Position numbers and translations under genes: made by a program | Source: Onchocerca lupi | Taxonomy: Eukaryota > Nematoda > Chromadorea > Rhabditida > Onchocercidae | NCBI GenBank assembly: GCA_028564675.1 | Contig: JAOVVO010000047.1 | Location: 1 to 64,000, forward strand | Reading direction: 5' to 3' | DNA length: 64,000 nucleotides | Shown here: positions 49,641-59,863 of the stretch, piece by piece | How positions within the stretch are numbered: position 1 is the first letter of the stretch | Layout: each line of letters begins with the position of its first letter | Notes under the pieces: generated by a model | Told to the model about the DNA's origin: nothing | Seen by the model: only the letters and a program-made list of their open reading frames with translations | The model's database searches: none

Positions 49641-49832
49641 TTTTCGTCAAATTTTGCCGCATTTACATCAGTTCCATTTCCTCCCATTCCTATTTCCAGA
49701 AATGTTTGTTCTCAGTAGTATCGAATCAAGAATTTCCGACTATCTTCCTGCTCTACTATTAAAACTCATAATAAAAATGACTGCAAGCAGTGTGCACTCT
49801 ACTTCATATGTATTGAAATCAAATTCATAAAT

Positions 49833-50063
49833 TTACGTTGCAAAACTAAAATGAAAGAAAAGATAATAACCGGAAACGGAGTGACTCGAGATTAGATCAC
49901 TGACTTCCGGATGAGAAAACAGAACTGAAGTGGCGCTATAGTCGCATTTAGTAGCATCATTACAAAATGGTTGAGCATGATTGATATCATCGTTATGCAA
50001 CATATTACTGATTACTATTACCACGACAGATAGCAATAACGATAACGTGAAGCATCGAAACAT
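49833..50063 (-). CDS. possible small secreted protein, unidentified
   Basis: A 76-codon frame on the minus strand starts at ATG 50063, five bases after a TTCTATTTGCAG acceptor, the position expected for SL1 addition. The N-terminus MFRCFTLSLLLSVVVIVIS looks like a cleavable signal peptide. It is followed by a hydrophilic region with two cysteines (PFCNDATKCDY) and a Ser/His-rich stretch. The last 15 residues turn hydrophobic and follow a possible donor (TCCG|GTTATT), so the real gene may splice onward to an exon I could not find. Family unknown. Confidence 0.33.
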   Translation of the reverse strand: MFRCFTLSLLLSVVVIVISNMLHNDDINHAQPFCNDATKCDYSATSVLFSHPEVSDLISSHSVSGYYLFFHFSFAT

Positions 50064-50369
50064 TGCATCTGCAAATAGAAGAATACGCATAACGAAATTG
50101 AAACATGCAAACAAATGTGCAGGTAAAAGCATAAAATTAGAAATAAACTAGAAGATTAAAATAAGCAAAACCGTGTGATAAAAAAAAAATGAAATAAAAT
50201 AATTAAATTTAAATTAAACATATAAAGGTGGGGAAAATCACAGATTTAAACTAGAAGTTGTGCAAAGTGAGAAAAAGAAAATTATCTTCAACAATGAATA
50301 ATGGATGAAAATGAACAATCAAGAGAAAAAAGTGGAAATGAAAAGATAATCATTCCCAGAATGCATATC

Positions 50370-50715
50370 AGGTTTTGATAAGTTAATTATAAAGAATGTA
50401 AAATCTAATATTTTAATAAGTTAAAATTAAGAAATATAAGATCTATTATTTTGATAAATTAGAAATAAGAAATATAAGATCTACTATTTTGATAAGATAA
50501 GAATAAAAAAATATCAAAGCTATTGTTGTGACAAATTAAAAATAAGAAATACTAAGCCCATTGTTTTGGTAAGTTGATTATAAAGAAATAAGATCCACTT
50601 TTCTGATAAACTAAAAATAAGAAATATTGTTTTGATTAATTAAAAAAAAAAAAAGGAAATATCACGTTTACTATTTTGATAAGTTAAAAATGAGAAATAT
50701 AAGGTCAACTGTTTT
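50370..50715. repeat. tandem array, period about 50 bp
   Basis: The unit is close to GATAAGTTAAAAATAAGAAA followed by TATAAGATCTACTATTTT. It recurs about seven times; clear copies start near 50380, 50432, 50482, 50531, 50576 and 50680, some with indels or an A run. Confidence 0.75.
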
Positions 50716-51594
50716 TGCACAAGTTCGAAGGTTCAACTCATCGTAAAAATTTATTTTTCAATTTTAAATTACTTTTTATTATCTCAAAATCGTTCGTTCC
50801 ACTAATTAGTATAATTACTGATTATATATTAAGGGATAAATGATCGAATAGTTAAGAATATAAACTTTCTTCTTCCAGATAAAATTTCATTTATTTGGTA
50901 AAATGAAGTAATAGTACCGTCCGAAACCGAAAATGACCGAGCGATTCTATCAGAAATCAGCTAATATGATTTACAAATATGCAAATATATGATCAGTTTT
51001 TCTGAGACCAAACTTCCCTCAAAAAGAAGAAATATTTATAAAATTCTGTAAAAGAAAGAAAACAATTTCGGATGAAGAAGTTGGAAAACCATCACAGATA
51101 TTTGACGAAAAGCGATCGAAAAAATAAAAATGAAATCAATTACGGAGAGAGGAAAAAAAGGAGAAAACGAGAGAGAAGGTCAGAGAGATGAAAATGAATT
51201 TTAATCAATTATCGAGTTTAAACACGATACATATCTTAATGTAAGAATGAAAAAATCAGCATCACGAAAATCTGCACGAGATAATTAATTTATTTATTTG
51301 TTTTCAATTCTAATTTATTTTCTTCTTTCTATTACTTTCACTACAATTATCAAAATGAAAAACATAAAAATCATCCAAATATGCTCACAAAATTATGAAA
51401 TGATTAATGTAATTTTGAAATTTCAAAATCAAATCCATTACGATCATCAGCAGTGTCGCTGAAATCGCGAGATAAAAAAAAGAAAAAAATCAGTGATCCC
51501 TTTGTTTAAAATTTTACATTGCATATCTCATGTAGTTGATTGTAAAATCATTTTTGTCTATCAAGTTAATGATACTCAACAAAGGATCTTGCTT

Positions 51595-51754
51595 GTCTCT
51601 GCAAAATGATGCTAGGATCCTCCATCCACGAAGAAGATGAGGGTCCTGAGTACAAAAATCATTTCTACCAACTAGCAGCCATCAGCTCGGTCGAATGGAC
51701 CAGCTGGTGATAAACCAATTCTTCTTCTTTACCAAACCTATCTCCCCTTTTTTT
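51595..51754 (+). ncRNA. possible structured RNA: two tandem hairpins and a T-run
   Basis: A G+C-richer block in an A+T desert. Hairpin 1 pairs ATGGATCC-type sequence: 51613-51622 with 51639-51648 (core GGATCCTC/GAGGGTCC with one G-U, 16-base loop). Hairpin 2 at 51680-51709 has a 12-bp stem (CATCAGCT, bulged C, GGTC pairing with GACCAGCTGGTG; one G-U) and a GAATG loop. A T7 run at 51748 resembles a Pol III terminator. The same block also contains a 34-codon frame from ATG 51607 to TGA 51709, so a short peptide or terminal exon is the alternative. No known RNA family was recognised. Confidence 0.35.
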
Positions 51755-51852
51755 ACATTATAATCTCTTAATGATATTATCGGAATTGTATTGTTAATAT
51801 AATTGTTGTAATAATTGCTGCGTATGTTGATTTATAAATTAATCATAATAAA

Positions 51853-51874
51853 GGTTTAATTACCCAAGTTTGAG
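51853..51874 (+). ncRNA. exact nematode SL1 spliced-leader sequence
   Basis: These 22 bases are identical to the conserved SL1 leader (begins GGTTTAATTACCC, ends AAGTTTGAG). In SL RNA genes this is the 5' end of a roughly 100-base snRNA and is followed by a GT donor. Here GTTCGT follows instead of the usual GTAAAC, and no clear Sm site or 3' hairpin is visible (a weak TATTTTGT lies at about 51946). It could be a divergent or dead SL1 RNA gene, or the 5' end of a reverse-transcribed trans-spliced mRNA. The downstream frame stays open to about 52010 but has no Met. Confidence 0.75.
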
Positions 51875-52651
51875 GTTCGTTACCGAGTGAAAGAAAATAG
51901 AATTGAAGAAACTGTGAGAACGAAAGAACAGAATTCAACTTATTATTTTGTCACTATCAGAAAGAAAAAGCGACAAGCAGTATCCAGTAAGTTGACAATC
52001 AGTAAATAATTAATTAGTAAAAGTAGCTTATTTCGTCGTTAAAACAGCAAATTAAATTTGATAATTGACAAATAAAGAATTAAAATCCATCTTAACAATC
52101 GAATTTGCAACCATAAAATCGATGGAATAACAGAAATTTCAGTTTATGAATAATTTTAATTTATTAAAAATGTTTCCAAATAATTTTGAAAAAATCGAAT
52201 TTATTTTCTAACTATAAATGGAATTTTTTGTCAACTAGGAATGGAATTAGGTCATTTCACCGAATATTTAAAATAGATGGACATCAACTTAACTACATAA
52301 TGTCACTGCAGTAGAAATTTAAAACTGTAATGCAATAAAAATCTCTAAGATTTCATGTTTTTTTTAATTCGCTTGAATACTTAGATTGTTTGAATACTAC
52401 TTTCTCAGCGTTTAAAAATTTTTAATAGTATTCTAAAATGTAATCAAAGGGAAAAAAAATTCATTGAGTGAGATCTGGGATACTGAAACTGAAAATAATT
52501 ATTAATTGAATCAGAATGTGTTTGATACTCAATCATCTGAATACTTAAATACTTGATCTGACTGAAACAGCGAAGATGAGAATATTTTTTTCTTTTGAAA
52601 CTCAGGCTAAAAAGTGTATTTGCATGCGAGCTTCAGTTGGAACGAATTTCG

Positions 52652-52672
52652 TTTTTTTTTTTTTTTTTTTTT
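52652..52672 (+). repeat. poly(T) run
   Basis: 21 consecutive T in intergenic sequence. Confidence 0.9.
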
Positions 52673-54770
52673 CGGATAGCGTCAATTCAGTTATTATTAT
52701 TGTCACTATTATCACTATTATTATTATTTATTACTGATTAATTATGACCTATGATTTATGAATAAAGGAATTATAGCATTCTCTATATGAATATTCAGAT
52801 GATTTAAATGAATTGATAAGAAAATAATCTGCATTTTATGTACTGAACGAATATCAATCATCCATTCCTAATACCGCAGAATAAAACGTTCCTTTTAGAA
52901 TATCGTAGCAATTAAAAAGTTTATTTTATAAAATAACAATGTTTTGGAAAGAGTGACCTTAAAACAAACAACATATCCAAAAGACTTAAATTTTCTAAAA
53001 GTTCCATTGAAAAAAAAAAAAATCGAGAACAATTGATTTTATCCTAGAAAGAAAGTAGTCAATAAAGAAATTTGCAAAATATAAAATGATGCGATAATTT
53101 TCAGATGCCTCCCTTTCCAGTCGTCATTATTTCGATCGATTTAAATATTGGAATTTTCGAAATTCTTTCTTCTTTTTATCAACAAAATTTTATGATTATT
53201 AACTAGCAAATTTAGCTACAGTTAAATATGCTTAAAAAGAAATTTTAATAACTGTTACCAGGAAAGATAATTCAACGTTTGGTTCATCCTACAGCGCCAC
53301 TTCTGTAAGGGAATATTTGGGATTGAAAATTGCAACAATATATCGTAATAAATTCAAAGATGAATTAAAGCGGACGTAAAGATGGCAAAATGAAATGAGG
53401 AATTATCAAAATATAGAAATAGCTGAATGATTAATGTGTCAAACTAGTTTGCATGCATTATTAGGTTAAATCGAAATATACGTGAAAATAATTGTATACA
53501 GTTGATATATCAGCATTATCGGAAGAAATCAGCAGAAAACGTAAGATTCGTAACTTTTCGGAACAATGCTATTGCATTTAAACAATATTCTTGAATGCAT
53601 CATATCTAGATAGAGCAAGAAACTGCGGTGAAATTTATAGATTTAAAAACCGATAAATAATTACAGTGCTTTTAAATAAAACAATAATCGATGTAGAATG
53701 TAATTAAATTCAATTAAGGACAATGTTTTTATTATAGGTAATTGTCATTTATCAGCAACAATACAACTATTATTGCGTTAGAGATACAATTATCTATTAG
53801 TAGTAATATTCTTGAATTGAAATGATTTCATTAATTAGAACGAATAAACAAGAAAAGATGAAGATAAGCGATGACAATGCGACATCTGATGTCAGAAAGA
53901 TGACAACTAATGACATGAATTATAAATATTATTACTTCCATAGATAGATCATACGTAAGAAAGACAGAATACCATGCCAAAGAATGATTGATAAGATATT
54001 GATTTATTGTTCTGTTATTATTGTTATTTTTGCTAAGTTAAAAACAAAATAAAGGGAAATAGAATCATTTCTAAAATGATTATATTATATCATATCTTTG
54101 GGGAAAAAGAAAGAAAATCATTTGAATTCTCTGTTTTTTTTGACAATCATTTGAATCCTAGCATATCTTATTTTCGTGAATTCAATATCACAGATGATAC
54201 TAATTTCATGAAAATAAGATAAGATGAAATGATATAATTGAAACATTTCGTAATTTAAAAAAAAATCATGCAATGCCTAAACATAAGCATTATCGATTAA
54301 TTCTTTACATAGAGAAAATTTCTGAAAATACATATATATACATATATTTCTCTTTTTTTTTTTTCTTTAATACGAGATATTTAAAATGATTAACCGTAAT
54401 TATAAAATGAACGAAAGTAACGGATTAAATTATAATAAATTCCAAATTAATTAAAAATTTTGAAATTCTTAATATTATTTCACCAAAAAATATTGTAACA
54501 AAGTATTATTATTTGATGAAATCAGTGTAATGTAATGTTTGAAGAAACTACGGCACAATTTCCAATGGATATTTGATTTTTCTAATTATTTTCCGAATTT
54601 ATTTTGAAGCATTTAGGCTACTTTTCATTTATATGAAAATGAAATATAAAACATGTTGTTTTAGTAGCAAATAATTTTCATTACTTCGGAAATTTGACAT
54701 ACAGACAACAAATAATGACATATTCTTTTAGAATGCTTGTGTGAGAAATACCTCCCTTAAATTATTTCAG

Positions 54771-54876
54771 TTGAAATTTACAACAGTCCATTTCATCTTC
54801 TCCCTCTCTGCACTGACGAATTTGGTTGATTCTTTGAAACTTGAAGAAAAACAAAACTTGGTAAAATTAGAAGGAA
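54771..54876 (+). other. candidate internal exon with consensus splice sites
   Basis: ATTATTTCAG precedes and GGAA|GTAAGT follows a 35-codon open frame starting LKFTTVHFIFSLSALTNLVD and ending EEKQNLVKLEG. The hydrophobic start resembles a signal peptide, but there is no Met, so an upstream exon would be needed. No partner exon was identified; the open frame at 54907-55098 is Lys/Arg-rich and not in an obvious splice phase. Family unknown. Confidence 0.3.
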
Positions 54877-55526
54877 GTAAGTTTTCAAGTCCTTTATTGA
54901 CTGAAATTGAAACATCTACGTGAAAAAAGAAGGGAAAGATATGTGAGGAGAAAAATGGGACAAAATCTGGTGACAATGACAACGATGAGGACAAAAATTG
55001 ATAATAATGAAATCAGTGGTAATGAACAGAGCAAGAAAAGGAAAAAAAAAAACTCTCTCATCATTGATGAAAGTGGTATGATTGGTACAATTATTTAGTT
55101 GATATTAAAAAGGTCAATTAGATAAAGTGATATGACTGAAAAGATTGATTAGTCTGCATCGAGCAATTCCAAAATAATTTCTTTAATAAAAAAAGGCTGC
55201 CGAGAGGTGAAAAAGTAAAGCTTATCATAGACGAAAAAAGTTAGCAGAACAATGAAATAATTGACAGAAATTAAATTTAATTTGAAATAATTCATAAAAA
55301 ATGAGATTTTATTGAAAAGATCAATTAGTTTACATTGAATAATTAATTATAAATCAAGTAATTTAATGAAATAGAACTAAAAAATTGCCGAAGGACAAAC
55401 AATATGGAAGTGTATTCACGGGAGAAAGGATGAGTGAATGACAAAAAATTAAATTCGATTTGAAATGGTATTTTTAAAAAAATGACGAGAAAGCTAAATT
55501 AAAAAAGATGTCGAATTGTTGTAATA

Positions 55527-55529
<3 letters not shown>

Positions 55530-55559
<30 letters not shown>
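55530..55559 (+). repeat. poly(A) run of 30
   Basis: 30 consecutive A followed by A-rich sequence. Confidence 0.9.
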
Positions 55560-55561
<2 letters not shown>

Positions 55562-57045
55562 AAAAAGAAATAAATGAAGCAAACAATCTGCGCTAAAAAC
55601 AACAAAAAGATTGATCATAATGATTGGATGAAATAAACCATTGAAATGATAGGAAAAGGCAAAAGAAAAATGAAATTTGAAACGAAGTGTGGATGGATGA
55701 ATTTTGTTTCGAACATTTCAAAAGGAAAAAAAAAAAGAAAAAAGGTATGATTGCTGAATGCATATTACCAGCATTACAAAATTATTTTTGAATGATTTGT
55801 CTTCTAATCATTTCCATTTCACCGACTGCAATTTAATCTAATTTTTGTATTGTTTTAGTATTTTGTTTTCTATATTTAAAGCATTTATATGAGGAAAAGT
55901 TACACTAATAATATTGACAAATATCAGTTTTGTCATTTTTGACAACTTGACGGAATCATAATTTAACTTAATTTATTTTTAATTTTTCATCACTTTTTTC
56001 AACAACTTGAAAAAATCATAATTTTACCGTTTAATTAATCTATTTCAATATTTTATTAAAATAAATTCGCCGAATGACTTGTTTTTATCTCTTAGCCATT
56101 TGCAATCACTAATGATTGTAATTTATTTTTTATTTTGTCTTCTATACTTGAACTACTAACACGAGAAAAAAAGTTTTTTTTGGTAACATTTAAGAAATTT
56201 ATTATCAATTTATCAATTTCTGACAATCAGACAAAGTCAAAACCGTTTACCTAGTCTATTTTAATATTTTTATCAAAGTAAATTTATTGAATAACTTTTT
56301 ATTTTTGCAGAATTGATCAGTTCATTTTTTTGCTGGATTTCTTAGCATCATATAATTTCTGGCCTAATACCTGATTTATGCAAATATTTTAGACAATTAA
56401 TTAACTTGGTTTTAAGTGAGAATTCTGAAAAAAATTATGAAAACAAAATATATTTCAGTAAATATTTCGTTCAAAGTGAAAAAGAAGGAAGGTTAGTGAT
56501 TTTATGATGATAATTTGCTGGTTATTTAAAAAAATTTAAATGGTAATTTTCAAAAAGAAAAAAATTGTAGTTGCAATAAATAACACCAAAATAACGGCAT
56601 TAAATGATACCACAACCAATAATTGGAATGATTTACTGATGATAAATGATGATAATATTTGTAGAAATAAGAACTTTGCAATCAATAAAATAATATATTG
56701 CAAATAACGATGAATAACAATGAATAAAAGTAATAAATGATAGTTATTATATTAACTGAGCAACGATTATTGATCTTTTCTTTCGTAGATAATTGTTTAA
56801 TCAAAAATGATCAAATGATCAATTCTAAACAATCATATGATGGATATGAAGAAAGAAATAGTATTGGGATGAATGTACATCTGAAATTATTAATTTTTAC
56901 ATATTAAAATGTAATTTGATAATATGCTAAACTTTTTCTATTCCTGCATAAATGAAATTTATGATTACCTAATGACATTAATTTGCATAAATCGATTAAA
57001 TTTTAATCGAAAAAATAAGATAAAAAAACCAGATGAGATTTCTGC

Positions 57046-57072
57046 AAAAAAAAAAAAAAAAAAAAAAAAAAA
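57046..57072 (+). repeat. poly(A) run of 27
   Basis: 27 consecutive A shortly upstream of the 57.15-kb minisatellite. Confidence 0.9.
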
Positions 57073-57148
57073 CATTATGCGACACAAATGGATGATTTAA
57101 CATTTGAAAGGTATTGAATTATACATAATATCTTTCAGAACAGAAAAA

Positions 57149-57600
57149 AGATTCTATTACAAAGGGGACATTATGAGATGACATAAATGACAATGAATGC
57201 GCTTTTTCGTAGTTTGCAAATGTGACAAGTCAACATAGGAAATGGCTCTCTCACAGAAGGATAGTATGACGTGACAAAAAACAACGAACGTGTATTTTCC
57301 GAGATTTTCTGATGTGAAAAACTGAAATAAAATAGGTTCTGTTACAGAGTGACAATATGAAGTGACACAAATGACAATGAACGTATATTTTCATAGATTA
57401 GTAGAAGTGACCGGCTTGCATGACAAAATGAGTTTTATTACAATGGGACAAATACGGGGTGAATGCATATATGTATGTTTTCGTAGATTTGTGGAATGTG
57501 ACGAGCAACAATAGAGTAGATTCTATTACGAAGAATGGGAATGACATGACATAAATGACAATGAATGTGTATTTTCATAAATTTGTTTACTGTCTCAGTC
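57149..57600. repeat. minisatellite, period about 90 bp, five copies
   Basis: The unit starts near AGATTCTATTACAAAG and contains GACATAAATGACAATGAATG, then TATTTTCGTAGATTTG, then a GTGACnnGnnAnCATAG word. Copies start at about 57149, 57243, 57333, 57430 and 57519, so spacing is 89-97 bp. Confidence 0.8.
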
Positions 57601-58224
57601 ATCAAAATTTTAAATTCTATCGATAATACGCAAAGTCAAAGCTTGAAAACGATATTTCAGTTAGAAATTATCTTTATTTTACATAAATTGTAGCTACGAA
57701 TACGTGACATATTTCATCATAAAATGGAAACTTTAAAACAGTTAAAAATTTACATACCTGAATGAAATTGATAAAAAAGATTTAAAACTTTGATGATTGA
57801 GAAAGTAAACAAATCTATGAAGATAATCTCATAATAGAACCTATGCTATTCTTCCTCTTTCCTTTGAGCGTAATTATTCACTAACATACATTTCATTGTT
57901 TTCATAATTTCTTCTCAGAATTCTTACTTAAAGCTAAGGTAATTATTAATTGTCCAAAATACGTGTATGAACCAGGTAATTAGAGTACCAGAAATTATCT
58001 GGTACTAAAACAAATTCAGACAAAACCTACACTCGATGAGGGGAGAAAAAGAAACAACTGATTTTTAGCTTGTTCCAGTATATAATTACTGAAATTGGAT
58101 AAATTGAAATTTAGCACACCTATAAAGCAAAAGAAACAAAATGCAACACTATTGTTGAGAGAAACGAGAAGATGAAGAAAAGCAGGAGAAAGCACTTCGG
58201 GCTTCGGGATAACGATAACAATAT

Positions 58225-58385
58225 GAATGAACGATGATGACGATCACGATGATGGCGATGATTGATGATGTTGTTGATGGTTATCGGGTTGTTTATTTAT
58301 CGTCTTGTCGTGATGTAAAAATATTGAACACATTAAGAGGGAGAGAGAGAGAGGGAGAGCGAGGGAGTGGAAGGAAGAGGGACAA
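58225..58385. repeat. GATGAT and GA-rich simple repeats
   Basis: Interrupted (GATGAT)n at 58225-58275 and a GAGAGAGAGGGAGAG purine tract at about 58338-58375. Confidence 0.7.
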
Positions 58386-59079
58386 GAAATCAATTGTGAC
58401 AATTAGATTCGTCGATATTGGAATGCAGCAAGCTGAAGTCAATTATTCCCTTCTTTTCTTTGTTTTGCTTTCGAAATATAGCGAAATTCTCGCAATTGTA
58501 AAATATTTGAACATGAGGGGGGGAAGGCATTCATTTTCAAATAAAATATGGCAATCTATGTGAATGAAAATATGCTTATCTACTTTGTATTTCTTTCTGA
58601 ATAAAAATAAAGGAAAAAAGAACGAAATTTTGAGAATTCTCAAGTATTCCAGTTCTTTTTTTTTTAAATTATTTTTGTCTAATTTGATTTTAGGATTTGA
58701 ATTCAAAGATGAAATGAAAAGAAAGAAAGAAAGGAAACACAAGAATATGATTCTTGAAATCTTCCTTCATTTTCGTATATTTAAAATTAGCCAGGAATCG
58801 GTTATGCCATATTAGCATTGAGAAGTATTTGCAAATTTATCCATTAGTCGTGACGAATAATTAATTAATTTTTCGATATTTTGAATCTAAATTAATTCAA
58901 TTTTTGAAATTTTGAACCTAAAATTGACTCTAAGATTTTTTACTTATAACGAATTTTAAATACTTAAAGAAAACTGTTAAAATGTTAAAGTATTGCTAAG
59001 AAGTCATCATATTCTGATTCTGATGATAATGTCAAAGTTGAAAAACAAAAGATCAATTCTGTTGAGATGCAAAGTTTCA

Positions 59080-59280
59080 TTCCGTCCTTTGTGCTACTGC
59101 TTTCGGTAGAGAGGAGTTTGAGGAGGTGATAACGAGTGGTAAGGAATACTTCGGTGACAATGCGGGCGGTGTGAGCTTCTTCCGGCTGGAAGGAGAAGGG
59201 GATGTCAAGTGGTTAACGGGTAAGGATAGATTCTGGTTTCCGGAAAAGATGCAGGATTCATGGTGATTTCTGGCTGAGGA
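59080..59280. other. G+C-richer island upstream of LAMTOR1, open on both strands
   Basis: The + frame from about 59080 to TGA near 59266 includes FGDNAGGVSFFRLEGEGDVK but has no early Met. On the minus strand CTTCTCCTTCCAG is a textbook acceptor, opening a frame that starts PEEAHTARIVTEVFLTT. Codon use (CTC, ACC, GGC) is unlike the confident genes here. It lies about 0.6 kb upstream of LAMTOR1. It could be an exon, a promoter block or an inserted sequence; no family was recognised. Confidence 0.35.
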
Positions 59281-59324
59281 GTTACTGAAATTTCGAAGGT
59301 CCGAAAATGATAATCAAATCATAG

Positions 59325-59470
59325 TTAATGAAATCCGGTAGATATGAAGAATAATCTTGAAATAATGAGCAAAAAATTGGAGGATGATCCGGAAATATAA
59401 CCAAACGGTTAATTGATGAAATTCGGGAAATGTAAAGGATGATCTGGAAATGTTGATGATATTTGAAATA
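59325..59470. repeat. short degenerate tandem repeat
   Basis: TTAATGAAATCCGGTAGATATGAAGAATAATCTTGAAAT-like units recur at about 59325 and 59410, with a related partial copy (GGATGATCCGGAAATAT) between. Period is about 40-80 bp. Confidence 0.5.
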
Positions 59471-59863
59471 ATTAGTTTGTAACAAGATTAGAAACAGTTT
59501 GTGATGATAATGAACATAATGATTACAAAAGGAAAAAATTTAATTGTAACGGAATTAAGTATGACTAAAAGATAAATTGATGAAGTAGTGTTTATTCATC
59601 GGAATCAACTGAGATATTTACTTTATGACATTTGAAGATTTAATCCTATAGTATTGTAAAATTTACTCTCTACTAAGATAATAAGGATTTTACAGGCGAT
59701 TTCTGGGAATTATATATTCTTAAAGCCAGTGGATGAATTAGCCGATAATTTTTTTTTTTTTTTTTTTTGGCTTTTTCAAAACAAACGTTTAGTTAAATTT
59801 TCAAGCTGGCGAAATAGGAATTTAATATAATTCAATTCAATTTCAGATTCTTAATTTTCCTGT

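Larger units (their letters stand above)
47479..49832. other. region downstream of the EF-hand gene
   Basis: An AATAAA at 47805 is a possible EF-hand polyadenylation signal. Apart from the weak candidate at 48238-48507 and the repeat at 49215 nothing is supported. Confidence 0.4.
50064..54770. other. gene-poor region with minisatellite, structured segment and SL1 copy
   Basis: No gene could be supported. Listed separately: the 50.4-kb repeat, the hairpin-rich segment at 51.6 kb and the SL1 sequence at 51.85 kb. A 21-base T run lies at about 52652-52672. Confidence 0.45.
54877..59079. other. gene-poor, repeat-rich region
   Basis: No gene could be supported. Notable contents: poly(A) runs at 55530-55559 and 57046-57072, the 57.2-kb minisatellite, and GATGAT- and GAGAGG-type simple repeats at 58225-58385. 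The repeats underlie a 109-codon open frame at 58234-58563 that is probably not coding. Confidence 0.5.

Noticed and set aside
58234..58563. 109-codon + strand open frame
   Set aside because: It is built from GATGAT and GAGAGG simple repeats, with no splice context or recognised domain.
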